A stretch of 64,000 nt of DNA from Candidatus Aquirickettsiella gammari (GTDB taxonomy: Bacteria; Pseudomonadota; Gammaproteobacteria; Diplorickettsiales; Diplorickettsiaceae): positions 1 to 64,000 of the forward strand of contig NMOS02000001.1 of NCBI GenBank assembly GCA_002290645.2, read 5' to 3'. The notes under the pieces were generated by a model, which saw nothing but the letters and a program-made list of their open reading frames with translations, was not told the DNA's origin and did no database searches. The position numbers and the translations under genes are program-made. The first letter of the stretch is position 1. Every line of letters starts with the position of its first letter. This document shows positions 28,142 to 36,957 of the stretch, one piece after another.

Positions 28142-29335
28142 ATGTTTAAGCGATATTCACTATTCCCGACCTTAATATTCTTAATGGCCGGACTCATAAG
28201 TTCAGTGAGCGCAGCGGATCCTGTTATCCCTATTACAGCACCTGCTGCGGCACAACCCATATTGACTCCAGTTCCGCCTAGCATAAATGCGAAGGCTTAT
28301 TTATTGATGGATGCCTATAGCGGTAAAATTTTAGCAAATGAGAATATCGATGAGCGTGTAGCGCCAGCTAGTCTAACAAAAATGATGACCTCTTATGTTG
28401 TTTCGATGGCTTTACAACAAGGTCGATTTCATCCTAATGATCTAGTCAGTATTAGTGAAGCGGCTTGGAAAACAGGTGGTTCCAAGATGTTTGTGAAGGT
28501 CGGTGATAAGGTTAGTGTGCAAGATTTAATGCAAGGGATCATAGTGGATTCAGGTAATGATGCTTGCGTTGCGATGGCAGAGTACATTGCAGGGAGTCAA
28601 GAGTCATTTGTTAATTTAATGAATCAGGAAGCGGCAAGACTCGGGATGAAAAATACGCATTTTGTTGATGTAGATGGTCTGCCAGACCCTAATCATTATA
28701 CAACAGCGCGGGATATGTCGATTTTAGCGCGAGCGTTAATTCTGGATTTTCCTGAAGATTATAAATGGTATTCACAAAAATGGTTTTCCTATAATGGGAT
28801 TAAGCAACCTAATCGAAATCGCTTATTATGGCGTGATACGGATATAGATGGCATTAAAACGGGTCATACTAATGAAGCAGGATTTTGTTTAGCGGCATCG
28901 GGTCAAAAAAATGGCTTACGTCTGATTACGATAGTAATGGGAGCGCCTTCAGATCAAATGCGTGCGCAAGGTAGTCAAAAATTACTGATTTACGGATTTC
29001 GTTTTTTTGAATCACGTAAATTGTATAGTGCGCATACCGGCTTAACGACGACTCGCATTTGGTTTGGTCAACGCCCTCAAGTCAAAGTCGGTTTAGCTCA
29101 GGATCTCTATGTCACACTGCCTTTCGGGCAAAATAAACTACCTACTACCACAATGGCTTTTATGCCTAATTTAAAAGCACCTATCAAAGATGGCGATGTC
29201 GTTGGACAAATTAATGTGGTGTTAAATGATAAACCCATTAGCTCAGCGCCACTGGTTGCATTAGAAAGCCTAGCTAAAGGCGGTTTATGGCGTAATTTAG
29301 TGGATCGTACCAACTTATTATTCAATAAAGGCTGA
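28142..29335 (+). CDS. dacA: D-alanyl-D-alanine carboxypeptidase (PBP5/6 type)
   Basis: A low-molecular-weight penicillin-binding protein that trims the terminal D-Ala of peptidoglycan pentapeptides in the periplasm. A signal peptide (about residues 1-24) is followed by the three active-site motifs: S77-L-T-K80, S137-G-N139 and K239-T-G241. The C-terminal PBP5 beta domain covers about 290-375 and ends in an amphipathic segment likely to lie on the membrane. The 397 residues are typical. Whether this is best named dacA or dacC cannot be settled from one copy. Confidence 0.93.
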   Translation: MFKRYSLFPTLIFLMAGLISSVSAADPVIPITAPAAAQPILTPVPPSINAKAYLLMDAYSGKILANENIDERVAPASLTKMMTSYVVSMALQQGRFHPNDLVSISEAAWKTGGSKMFVKVGDKVSVQDLMQGIIVDSGNDACVAMAEYIAGSQESFVNLMNQEAARLGMKNTHFVDVDGLPDPNHYTTARDMSILARALILDFPEDYKWYSQKWFSYNGIKQPNRNRLLWRDTDIDGIKTGHTNEAGFCLAASGQKNGLRLITIVMGAPSDQMRAQGSQKLLIYGFRFFESRKLYSAHTGLTTTRIWFGQRPQVKVGLAQDLYVTLPFGQNKLPTTTMAFMPNLKAPIKDGDVVGQINVVLNDKPISSAPLVALESLAKGGLWRNLVDRTNLLFNKG

Positions 29336-29512
29336 GGTTTTGAATAGAGAAAAGGTGGTTAATTTAGAAGTCGATGGCTTTAGCTATCGCGCGTTTAGGT
29401 TTGTTTTGGCATCAAAAAATTTATTTCAACATTTTCTGTTATTTGTACAGCGAAAATCTTTCTTATTTTCTTGTGTGCACTGACAACTAATAGGGATGCG
29501 CGAAGTATATTT

Positions 29513-30409
29513 ATGAGCAATCTGTTTAAAGGCTTAAGAGTGGTTATCACCGCTGTAATATATCTAATTATTCTTACCGGATGGTTTATATTATTAGCTA
29601 GTGTAGGTTTATTACGTTTTATTATTCCTTTAAAAGCTTGGCGTCGGGTGGGCAAAAGATTGATGGAAAGGTTGCATGCCTGTTGGTTGCACAGTAATCA
29701 TCTTATTCTAAAATACACGATTCCCACGGTATGGGACGTGAAAGGACTTGAACAACTGTGTTATCGTGAGTGGTATTTACTTATTTCTAATCACCAATCA
29801 TGGGCTGACATACTGGTTTTACAGTATATTTTTAGCGGTAAGATCCCACCTTTAAAATTTTTTCTTAAAAAAGAGTTGCTTTGGACCATGCCTGTCGCAA
29901 GTTGGGCATGCTGGTTATTGGATTTTCCGTTTATGCATCGATACAGTAAAGAAGTACTGGCAAAGCATCCTGAACTTAAAAACAAGGATGTTGATGCGAC
30001 TAAAAAGGCTAGCTTAAAGTTTAAGGCAATACCTACTACGGTTGCCAATTTTGTTGAAGGGACGCGGTTTTCGCAAGAAAAACATGGTCGGCAAGCGTCG
30101 CCTTATCAATATTTGCTTCGCCCCAAAGCGGCAGGCATTGCATTTAGTCTCGCTGTTTTAGGGGATTTTTTTCATAAAATCCTAAATGTAACGATTATCT
30201 ATCCTCCGCACCAAGCTAGCTTATTTGATTTTTTATCAGGAAGTATTAAAAAAATAACAGTGAATATAGAGACTATACCTATTAGCAAAGATTGGTTAGG
30301 TGATTACCAAGATGATCGTCAGTTTCGTATCAGTTTTCAAAAGAAATTGAATGAGTTGTGGCAACAAAAGGATCAGCTGATCAAAGAAACTCAACTGAAA
30401 AATTATTAA
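29513..30409 (+). CDS. Lysophospholipid-type acyltransferase (PlsC/YihG-like)
   Basis: A membrane-associated acyltransferase of the PlsC superfamily. A hydrophobic N-terminal helix (about 10-35) precedes the HX4D motif in NHQSWADI and the FVEGTR motif that binds the glycerol phosphate group. The overall pattern, with a C-terminal region after the second motif, resembles the YihG branch. The frame is open from a TTG at 29471, but the ATG at 29513 (MSNLFKGLRV) begins just before the hydrophobic helix and is preferred. That gives 298 residues. hemC follows closely and is probably co-transcribed. The acyl acceptor is unknown. Confidence 0.83.
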   Translation: MSNLFKGLRVVITAVIYLIILTGWFILLASVGLLRFIIPLKAWRRVGKRLMERLHACWLHSNHLILKYTIPTVWDVKGLEQLCYREWYLLISNHQSWADILVLQYIFSGKIPPLKFFLKKELLWTMPVASWACWLLDFPFMHRYSKEVLAKHPELKNKDVDATKKASLKFKAIPTTVANFVEGTRFSQEKHGRQASPYQYLLRPKAAGIAFSLAVLGDFFHKILNVTIIYPPHQASLFDFLSGSIKKITVNIETIPISKDWLGDYQDDRQFRISFQKKLNELWQQKDQLIKETQLKNY

Positions 30410-30425
30410 TAGCTTGAGGCAAATT

Positions 30426-31367
30426 TTGAGTCAGAACAAATCTTTGCGTATTGCGACTCGGAAAAGCCCCTTGGCCTATTGGCAAGCTAATTCGATTAAA
30501 GCACAATTAGAAAAAATTTTCCCATTTTTAACCATCACATTACTTCCTTTACTGACAGAAGGAGATAGGCGGCAAGGTAGTCTAAATAAATTAGAAGGAA
30601 AAGGCCTTTTTGTTAAAGAATTAGAAATGGCTTTACTTGAAGGACGAGCTGATATAGCGGTTCATTCTATGAAAGATCTACCGATGGATTTGCAACAAGG
30701 TCTGGTCTTAGGTGCAATTTGCAAGCGTGAAGATCCCAGAGATGTACTGATTGCCAAATCAAATCAAGCATTAAATCAATTGCTCCCGGGTGCTTATGTG
30801 GGCACTTCAAGTTTGCGGCGTCAATCCCAACTAATGGCTTTGCGTCCTGATCTAAGGATTGCTTTACTAAGAGGTAATGTAGGGACTCGTTTAGAGAAGT
30901 TAGCTGCTGGCGAATTTGATGCTATTATTTTAGCAGCAGCAGGCCTTATTCGATTAGAAAAAGTAGATTGTATTAGTCAGTACTTAGAAACGAGTTATTT
31001 TTTACCCGCGCCTGGTCAAGGTGCTTTAGGGATTGAATGTCGAGCCGATGATCGTGATAGCCTAGCCTATATTTCGGAGTTAACGCATAGGCCGACTTAT
31101 TATTGCGTGATAGCAGAGCGGGTTTTGAGTCGAGAGTTAGGTGGTAGTTGCCAAGTGCCGATCGCCGCTTATGCCACTTTTTTGCCCGGCAAGCAAATCA
31201 GCTTGCAAGCTTTGGTTGGAAAACCTGATGGAACGGTATTAATTAAAGTAGAAAAACAAGGCGCTATTTGCGATGCGGAAAAATTAGGGATCTTAGCAGC
31301 GCAGAATTTAAAGGAACTAGGAGTAGATGCAATTTTACAAGATATCTTGACGAAAAAATCCAATTAA
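30426..31367 (+). CDS. hemC: Hydroxymethylbilane synthase (porphobilinogen deaminase)
   Basis: Joins four porphobilinogen molecules into hydroxymethylbilane in haem synthesis. The conserved RIATRKSPLA start, AVHSMKDLP, TSSLRRQSQL and GGSCQVPIAA motifs are present. The cysteine carrying the dipyrromethane cofactor is residue 242 when the TTG at 30426 is used. That is the same number as in E. coli, and GAGG lies six bases upstream, so this start is preferred over the in-frame TTG at 30414. hemD, usually next, is instead about 14 kb away at 45740-46549. Confidence 0.95.
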   Translation: MSQNKSLRIATRKSPLAYWQANSIKAQLEKIFPFLTITLLPLLTEGDRRQGSLNKLEGKGLFVKELEMALLEGRADIAVHSMKDLPMDLQQGLVLGAICKREDPRDVLIAKSNQALNQLLPGAYVGTSSLRRQSQLMALRPDLRIALLRGNVGTRLEKLAAGEFDAIILAAAGLIRLEKVDCISQYLETSYFLPAPGQGALGIECRADDRDSLAYISELTHRPTYYCVIAERVLSRELGGSCQVPIAAYATFLPGKQISLQALVGKPDGTVLIKVEKQGAICDAEKLGILAAQNLKELGVDAILQDILTKKSN

Positions 31368-31431
31368 TTAGGTGTTTCGCGAATAAATAAAACCAACTTG
31401 TAGAATAAAAAGGTTTACTGTAAGGAAGACC

Positions 31432-32079
31432 TTAGTGAATGGAAGGAAGGGTCGTTTTTTTGTGGTATTCACAGAGATCTTTAATAATACATTCGGGACA
31501 TTTAGGTTTTCGTGCTAAACAGGTATAGCGTCCATGTAATACTAACCAGTGGTGAGCATTTTTTAAATAAATTTTTGCAACGACTTTTAGTAAGGCTTTT
31601 TCAACAGCTAAAGGGGTTTTGCCAGGAGCAAGGCCTGTTCTATTACATACCCGAAAAATATGCGTATCGACAGCAATCGTAGCTTGATTGAAAGCCGTAT
31701 TGAGAATGACATTTGCTGTTTTTCGTCCAACACCGGGTAAGCTTTCCAATCTATCGCGATCATCAGGTATTTTTCCCTGATACTGATTCAACAAAATTTT
31801 ACAGGTTTGTTGAATGTTTTTGGCCTTAGTATTATATAAACCGATTGTTTTTATATATTTTTTTAAATTAGCTAGACCCAAGAGCCCTATTTTTTTAGGG
31901 GTGTTTGCGACAGTAAACAATCTTTGTGTTACTTTGTTTACCGATTTATCGGTTGCTTGAGCAGAAAGGATAACAGCAATTAATAGCTCAAAGGGTGAAA
32001 AGTAAATTAGTTCGGTTGTTGGATGTGGGTTGTTAGCATGAAAACGTTGAAAAATAGCAGTGCGCTTTTTTAGATTCAT
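31432..32079 (-). CDS. nth: Endonuclease III
   Basis: A DNA glycosylase/AP lyase removing oxidised pyrimidines. The helix-hairpin-helix LPGVGRKTAN (with the catalytic Lys), the conserved VDTHIFRVCNR stretch carrying the catalytic Asp, and four C-terminal cysteines in the C-x6-C-x2-C-x5-C spacing for a [4Fe-4S] cluster are all visible. The 215 residues match the family. It converges on hemC across a 64-base gap with no strong terminator. Confidence 0.96.
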   Translation of the reverse strand: MNLKKRTAIFQRFHANNPHPTTELIYFSPFELLIAVILSAQATDKSVNKVTQRLFTVANTPKKIGLLGLANLKKYIKTIGLYNTKAKNIQQTCKILLNQYQGKIPDDRDRLESLPGVGRKTANVILNTAFNQATIAVDTHIFRVCNRTGLAPGKTPLAVEKALLKVVAKIYLKNAHHWLVLHGRYTCLARKPKCPECIIKDLCEYHKKTTLPSIH

Positions 32080-32108
32080 GGTTAAATTTACTTATTCATT
32101 TCAGGCGA

Positions 32109-32756
32109 TTATTTTTTCTTTTTAAAGTCCATTCTGGATTGCACCATGACACCTAAAAATTTATGCGGTTTATCTAATAATAAGGTTTTAAAATCAGTAT
32201 TAAGTGGTTTAAGAATAGTATGCCCGCCATCGATTAAAACCTGTTTAAAATTGGGTAAGTCATAACCTTCCACATGGACGATAGCAAAGTCAAGGCTATT
32301 AGGTTTTAGGTTAGGGTCTATAAGGAGTATGGTGCCTTCTGGGAAGCGAGGTTCCATTGTGGTATCTCTGGTAGAGACAGCATAAGCATGTTGTCCCAAC
32401 TCAATATCAGTGGAAATAGTCGGTAAAGGGGCTAATTTTTCAGTGAGGTTTGGCCAATGTAGTACTTGATTCCAAGCTAGCAATGGAATTTGACGCCAAC
32501 CTTGGGCATCCGGGTTAAAAGTGCCGGGTATGCGCTCAGGCGATAAAGGTTCATCGCCGATTAACTGGCTAATAGAGATAGCAAAAAAATTTGCAATGGG
32601 GCTTAAGGTAGCGACTTTAGGATTATCGGTTTCTCCAGAGCAAATTCGATGCACGACTGGCTGGCCTATGCCGGTTCGACGCGCTAGTTCTGATTCATTG
32701 ATTCCTAACTCAGCCATTAATCCTTTAAGAATTTTACTCATGCTACTAGTTTTCAT
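32109..32756 (-). CDS. XRE/S24-type repressor-like regulator
   Basis: A phage-repressor-like transcription factor: a helix-turn-helix at about residues 19-40 (NESELARRTGIGQPVVHRI) and a C-terminal LexA/S24-like domain from about 95. In the S24 domain the position usually occupied by the nucleophilic serine of GDSMEP reads DTTMEP, with Thr133 in place of Ser. The lysine region FKQVLID keeps its Lys. Self-cleavage is therefore doubtful. The start could be at residue 1 or at M6. No phage genes surround it. Regulators of this type occur as isolated genes in Legionella and Coxiella relatives; targets unknown. Confidence 0.8.
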   Translation of the reverse strand: MKTSSMSKILKGLMAELGINESELARRTGIGQPVVHRICSGETDNPKVATLSPIANFFAISISQLIGDEPLSPERIPGTFNPDAQGWRQIPLLAWNQVLHWPNLTEKLAPLPTISTDIELGQHAYAVSTRDTTMEPRFPEGTILLIDPNLKPNSLDFAIVHVEGYDLPNFKQVLIDGGHTILKPLNTDFKTLLLDKPHKFLGVMVQSRMDFKKKK

Positions 32757-32992
32757 GTCATTTTCACTTTATTAGTTAGCGGTAATTTTACCTGTCCATG
32801 CTTATAATTTCCATCGCTGGCAAACGAGGATAAGATAGCGGTCAGCGCGGGGTGGGTATTCTAACATGACATAGCGCTGATATTAAGTAATGATGCTATT
32901 TTTGTAGGATTTTAGGTGGGAGCCTTAATGGCATGGGATCTATGCGCTTAAGTGTCAGTATTTTACACATTATCTTACAAATTATCTCTGTA

Positions 32993-33010
32993 ACGGGAGA
33001 TACGGGAGAT
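32993..33010 (+). repeat. Tandem duplication of ACGGGAGAT
   Basis: Two adjacent exact copies of a 9-base unit. The preceding TATCTC can pair with GAGATA, formed by the end of either copy and the following base, giving two alternative small hairpins. The site is upstream of the proposed rpsO promoter, so it would be transcribed only from a more distant start. Confidence 0.4.
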
Positions 33011-33059
33011 ATTGGTGGATAAACAAGCTTTATACAGATGGGATAGGCAAAGATATCCC

Positions 33060-33088
33060 TTGTCAGTTGGGGGGATTATGCATAGAAT
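33060..33088 (+). promoter_or_regulatory. rpsO promoter
   Basis: TTGTCA at 33060-33065 and TAGAAT at 33083-33088 each match the sigma-70 consensus at five of six positions, with the ideal 17-base spacer (which includes a run of six G). The start of transcription near 33095 would leave a leader of about 27 bases before the rpsO ATG. Confidence 0.65.
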
Positions 33089-33121
33089 AGCGGGTTCATT
33101 TATGAAGAGGTAAAAGGTTAT

Positions 33122-33379
33122 ATGTTGGCTAAAAGTGAGATATTGGCTAAATATCAGCGTTCTCCGGGGGATACAGGGTCGCCAGAGGCTCAGATTGCTT
33201 TATTATCTGGTGCTATCGAACAGCTAAATGGTCATTTTCAAGTGCACAAAAAAGATAATCATTCACGACAAGGCTTATTAAAGAAGGTTGCTTTGCGTCG
33301 CAGATTATTAAAATACCTTAAAACCGCGAATCTACAGCGTTATTTAACGCTGATTAAACAACTTGGTTTGCGTGGTTAG
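33122..33379 (+). CDS. rpsO: 30S ribosomal protein S15
   Basis: A primary 16S rRNA-binding protein of the small subunit platform. The [13 protein letters not shown] and [12 protein letters not shown] motifs contacting the three-way junction of helices 20-22 are intact, and the protein ends LGLRG. At 85 residues it is four shorter than E. coli S15 at the N-terminus. It is followed by a terminator and then pnp, the conserved rpsO-pnp order. Confidence 0.97.
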   Translation: MLAKSEILAKYQRSPGDTGSPEAQIALLSGAIEQLNGHFQVHKKDNHSRQGLLKKVALRRRLLKYLKTANLQRYLTLIKQLGLRG

Positions 33380-33430
33380 GCTCAGGGTTAATATTCTTCA
33401 GTTAACAGTTGAAGATATTTTATTCGTATC

Positions 33431-33464
33431 AATGGGCGGTAATTCTCGCCCATTTGTTTTTTTT
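33431..33464 (+). terminator. Intrinsic terminator between rpsO and pnp
   Basis: AATGGGCG pairs perfectly with CGCCCATT (8 bp, 8-base loop), followed by eight consecutive T at 33457-33464. A smaller 6-bp hairpin (TCTTCA/TGAAGA) lies just upstream near 33398-33418. The layout recalls E. coli, where a terminator and an RNase III-processed leader separate the two genes. Confidence 0.85.
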
Positions 33465-33478
33465 GAGGGAATGTAAGC

Positions 33479-35602
33479 GTGTTAATTAATTCTATAAAGA
33501 AAGTCGTGCAGTTTGGTTCACAGGAAATTATTTTAGAAACAGGCGCTGTTGCCCGTCAAGCTACCGCATCCGTTTTGGTAAGTTTAGGTGGTACAACTGT
33601 TTTAGTGACCGTTGTAGGTAACAAACAAGCTATAGGTGAAGAAAGAGACTTTTTCCCATTGACAGTTCAATATCAAGAACGTACTTATGCAGCCGGTCGA
33701 ATCCCAGGTGGATACTTCAAACGAGAAGGTCGCCCCACTGAAAAAGAAATATTAACCTCACGATTAATTGATCGACCGATACGGCCATTATTTCCTCAGG
33801 AATTTCACAATGAAGTACAAATTGTGGCGACTGTTATGTCGTCAAATCCAGATATCAATGCTGATATTCCTGCATTGATTGGTGCTTCAGCGGCGTTATC
33901 GCTCTCAGGACTTCCTTTCAAAGGTCCGATAGCGGCAGTAAGAGTCGGTTATCTCGAAGGCCAATACATCTTAAATCCAAGCTTTAAGCAGCTTGAAACA
34001 TCAGATTTAGATTTGGTCGTAGCGGCGACCGAACGTGCGGTATTAATGGTAGAATCCCAAGCCGCGGAACTTCCTGAAGAAGTGATGTTGAATGCCATAT
34101 TATTTGGACATCAACAAATGCAAGGCATCATTCAAGCTATAAAAGAACTGGCTCAAGAAGCGGGCAAACCCGCCTGGGATGTGCAAACTACCAGCGCTCT
34201 ATTAGATTCTGATACGGAACAAAAGATAACACAAGCGGTACAAGTTCCATTAACTGAAGCCTATCAAATTTCAGAAAAGCTGACGCGCAAGCTTAAACTG
34301 GATAAGTTACGAGAAGATGTTATTACCCAGTGGGTAGATGAAGAAAAAGGAATTACTAGCAAAGCTATTCAGCTATTGCTAGCCAACATAGAAGAAAAAA
34401 TAGTTCGTGATCGTATTTTAGCAGGAGCGGCGCGTATTGATGGACGCGATAAAAAAACAGTGCGTCCTATTACGATTAAACCGGGATTTTTACCGCGTAC
34501 CCATGGCTCCGCTTTATTTACTAGAGGTGAGACACAGGCATTAGTCGTAACGACATTAGGTACCGATAGAGATGCGCAGACGGTAGAGGCCTTAGATGGA
34601 GAAGGGCGTGAAACCTTTATGTTGCACTATAATTTTCCTCCTTACAGTGTTGGTGAAACAGGTCAAATGGGAAGCCCCAAGCGACGTGAAATTGGGCATG
34701 GTAATTTAGCGAAGCGGGCTTTACGCGCGGTATTACCTAGTGAGTCCGATTTTCCTTATGTGTTACGGGTTGTTTCTGAGATTACTGAATCAAATGGTTC
34801 TAGTTCCATGGCAACTGTTTGTGGCGCGAGCATCGCTTTAATGGACGCAGGTGTCCCTTTAAAGAAGCATGTTGCAGGTATTGCGATGGGATTAATAAAA
34901 GAAGGCGATAATTTTGCCGTATTAACCGATATTTTAGGTGATGAAGACCATTTAGGAGATATGGATTTTAAAGTGGCTGGGACAACAGATGGCGTTACGG
35001 CCTTGCAAATGGATATTAAAATTGATGGGATTACCGAAGAAATTTTAAAAATGGCATTGAATCAGGCAAAAGAGGGTCGCCTGCATATATTAAATATTAT
35101 GCAACAAACCCTGGCTGAACCACGTATTGAGGTTTCTCCTTATGCTCCTCGCATTACTACTTTAAAAATAAATCCAGAAAAAATTCGTGATTTAATCGGT
35201 AAAGGTGGAGCAACAATTCGTGCTATTACCGAAGAAACAGGAACCTTAATCGATATCAGTGATGATGGGGTCGTTCGTATCTCGACATCTGATTTACAAG
35301 CTTGCCAAAACGCAATAGAGCGTATTAAGAAAGTGACAGCAGAAGTAGAAGTAGGCCGTATTTATGAGGGTGCAATCGTTAAACTCACTGACTTCGGTGC
35401 TTTTGTTAATGTATTGCCCGGCCGTGATGGTTTGGTTCATATTTCACAGATTTCTAATGAGCGGGTTGAGCAAGTGAGTGATGTGTTAAGCGAAGGTCAA
35501 ATTGTTAAAGTTAAGGTCTTAGAAATAGATAGACAAGGTCGAATTCGTTTAACTATGAAAGATATCGAAGAAATCGAAGTGGAAGCCGAAGTGCATTCGT
35601 AA
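33479..35602 (+). CDS. pnp: Polynucleotide phosphorylase
   Basis: A 3'-5' phosphorolytic exoribonuclease and degradosome component. Two RNase PH domains (about 10-220 and 310-540) flank an all-helical linker, followed by a KH domain (about 553-612, with IGKGGATIR) and an S1 domain (about 620-690). [20 protein letters not shown] and [10 protein letters not shown] are recognisable core motifs. The start is a GTG at 33479 with GAGGGA 8 bases upstream. The 707 residues match E. coli Pnp (711). Confidence 0.97.
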   Translation: MLINSIKKVVQFGSQEIILETGAVARQATASVLVSLGGTTVLVTVVGNKQAIGEERDFFPLTVQYQERTYAAGRIPGGYFKREGRPTEKEILTSRLIDRPIRPLFPQEFHNEVQIVATVMSSNPDINADIPALIGASAALSLSGLPFKGPIAAVRVGYLEGQYILNPSFKQLETSDLDLVVAATERAVLMVESQAAELPEEVMLNAILFGHQQMQGIIQAIKELAQEAGKPAWDVQTTSALLDSDTEQKITQAVQVPLTEAYQISEKLTRKLKLDKLREDVITQWVDEEKGITSKAIQLLLANIEEKIVRDRILAGAARIDGRDKKTVRPITIKPGFLPRTHGSALFTRGETQALVVTTLGTDRDAQTVEALDGEGRETFMLHYNFPPYSVGETGQMGSPKRREIGHGNLAKRALRAVLPSESDFPYVLRVVSEITESNGSSSMATVCGASIALMDAGVPLKKHVAGIAMGLIKEGDNFAVLTDILGDEDHLGDMDFKVAGTTDGVTALQMDIKIDGITEEILKMALNQAKEGRLHILNIMQQTLAEPRIEVSPYAPRITTLKINPEKIRDLIGKGGATIRAITEETGTLIDISDDGVVRISTSDLQACQNAIERIKKVTAEVEVGRIYEGAIVKLTDFGAFVNVLPGRDGLVHISQISNERVEQVSDVLSEGQIVKVKVLEIDRQGRIRLTMKDIEEIEVEAEVHS

Positions 35603-35660
35603 TTAAATAACAAGTTCCCTCTTGCAAGGAGACTTGAGAGCTTGGTTGGAAGCAGATATT

Positions 35661-35686
35661 ATTCGCTAAATATTTTTTTAGCGAAT
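35661..35686. terminator. 10-bp perfect stem-loop after pnp
   Basis: ATTCGCTAAA pairs with TTTAGCGAAT around a TATTTT loop. It lies 59 bases after the pnp stop and 23 before tRNA-Leu. No T-tract follows the 3' arm, so it may be a 3'-end stabilising or processing hairpin rather than a true intrinsic terminator. Confidence 0.5.
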
Positions 35687-35708
35687 GACTCGCTCTGTAG
35701 AATTCCTT

Positions 35709-35793
35709 GCCGAGGTGGTGAAATTGGTAGACACGCAAGTTTCAGGTACTTGTGGGGCAACCCTTGGAGGTTCGAGTCCTCTCCTCGGCACCA
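35709..35793 (+). tRNA. leuV: tRNA-Leu (anticodon CAG)
   Basis: The acceptor stem GCCGAGG pairs with CCTCGGC, followed by an encoded CCA at 35791-35793. The D-loop contains the leucine-type AAATTGGTAGAC. The anticodon arm is CAAGT-TTCAGGT-ACTTG, giving CAG at positions 34-36. A variable arm of class II type and a T-arm with GGTTCGAGTCC complete an 85-base cloverleaf that reads CUG codons. The symbol is by analogy with the E. coli Leu-CAG genes. The pyr operon begins 84 bases downstream. Confidence 0.95.
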
Positions 35794-35877
35794 ACTAAAA
35801 TTTTTAGTATGTATAAAAGACTTGGTATTTTTTTTAAAATCGGTTTAAATAGGCGAAATTATTTCTAGCATAATCGC

Positions 35878-36957
35878 ATGTTGAGCGTTTCGTCGCCTCT
35901 TTATGACATTAATAAAACCTTTGAAGAAAACTTCAGCAATTTTTCTTTTTCATCAGTAAATATCCCTATCCGGTCTTGGCCAGCGAAAACAAAATGGTCT
36001 TCTTTGTTAGGCTATCCCTTGGCCTCGCGAATTGGTGCCGCCGCGTGTCCTGTCACAACTGGAAAAGGAATTGTATTATTGGCCCAGCTAGGTTTTGACG
36101 TGTTGACCTACAAAACCATTCGGCGTCAAGCTCATGCGCCGCATCCATTACCTAATATTGTGCATATCAATAGGGATCAATTATTAGATTATTCGGATTT
36201 AGAACAAGCCGTTTATGTCGATGATAAGCCGCAGAAAACAGTCGATAAAATTGCTATTAGTAATTCTTTTGGTAATGCTTGTTTAGAGTCTGCACGGGTT
36301 AAGGAAGATATCGCACTTACAAAAAAAAGCCTATCAGAAGGACAAGTCTTGATTGTCTCTGTTTACGGTGAAGGAGCCTCGCTTGAATCCATGTCACAAG
36401 ATTTTGCTGCAGCGGCTTTAATTGCCAAGGAGTCGGGTGCAGATATTATTGAGCTCAATTTATCTTGCCCCAATTTATTAAAGTCAGGTGAGCCGCTCTA
36501 TTGGAATGCTGAATGCGTATACGAAATAACTAAACAGGTTGTCAAAAGTGTAGCGGATATTCCGATATTAATTAAACTGGGTTTAATGCGCGAGCGCGAT
36601 TTTTTACATAAATTATTAATGGCAGCGGCACGTGCTGGGGCGAGAGGGATCAGCGCTATAAATTCAATAAGTATGCGGGTATTAGATAGGATGAAACTTC
36701 CTGTGTTTGGACAGCGAATTTATAGTGGTGTGTCAGGTTATCCTATTCGTAAATTAGCCGTCCAATGTATTGAAAAATTGGCGCACATTAATCAAAAAGA
36801 AAAATTAGATTTAGTTATTCTGGGTATGGGTGGAATTACTTTACCGGAACATTTTAACGAATTTTTTAATGTCGGGGCCGATATTGCCCTTTCGGCAACC
36901 GGCATGATGTGGAATCCCTATCTAGCTTATCAATTTCATCAACAGATGCGATCATGA
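35878..36957 (+). CDS. pyrD: Dihydroorotate dehydrogenase-like flavoprotein
   Basis: A TIM-barrel flavoprotein expected to oxidise dihydroorotate to orotate. The barrel motif IIELNLSCPNLLKSG near residue 190 and the C-terminal phosphate-binding signature GMGG are recognisable. The N-terminal half (GYPLASRIGAAACPVTTGKG, then LTYKTIRRQ) is unlike E. coli class 2 PyrD, and there is no N-terminal membrane-targeting region, so it is closer to soluble class 1 or dihydropyrimidine-dehydrogenase-like enzymes. It heads the pyrD-carA-carB-pyrB-pyrI-pyrC operon, which supports the call strongly. Its stop overlaps the carA start (ATGA). Electron acceptor unknown. Confidence 0.82.
   Translation: MLSVSSPLYDINKTFEENFSNFSFSSVNIPIRSWPAKTKWSSLLGYPLASRIGAAACPVTTGKGIVLLAQLGFDVLTYKTIRRQAHAPHPLPNIVHINRDQLLDYSDLEQAVYVDDKPQKTVDKIAISNSFGNACLESARVKEDIALTKKSLSEGQVLIVSVYGEGASLESMSQDFAAAALIAKESGADIIELNLSCPNLLKSGEPLYWNAECVYEITKQVVKSVADIPILIKLGLMRERDFLHKLLMAAARAGARGISAINSISMRVLDRMKLPVFGQRIYSGVSGYPIRKLAVQCIEKLAHINQKEKLDLVILGMGGITLPEHFNEFFNVGADIALSATGMMWNPYLAYQFHQQMRS

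Larger units (their letters stand above)
32757..33121. other. Intergenic region upstream of rpsO
   Basis: 365 bases between the divergent S24-like gene and rpsO. I see no ORF. It contains an inverted repeat TCAGCGC (32842-32848) with GCGCTGA (32874-32880), a tandem 9-bp duplication at 32993-33010, and the rpsO promoter at its right end. truB, the usual upstream neighbour of rpsO, is absent. Confidence 0.5.

Noticed and set aside
29340-29483. 47-codon TTG-started ORF between the carboxypeptidase and acyltransferase genes
   Set aside because: The GAGG is only two bases from the TTG, the peptide resembles nothing known, and it overlaps the start region of the next gene. Judged non-coding.
18281-30440. 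Repeated TTGAGGCAAAT-like sequence before the mscK-like gene and hemC
   Set aside because: Both are Shine-Dalgarno GAGG contexts near TTG starts in AT-rich DNA. The similarity is short and not evidence for a shared element.
35796-35810. ACTAAAA-T-TTTTAGT palindrome directly after tRNA-Leu as a terminator
   Set aside because: The stem is almost entirely A-T and has no following T-tract beyond the stem; too weak to call.
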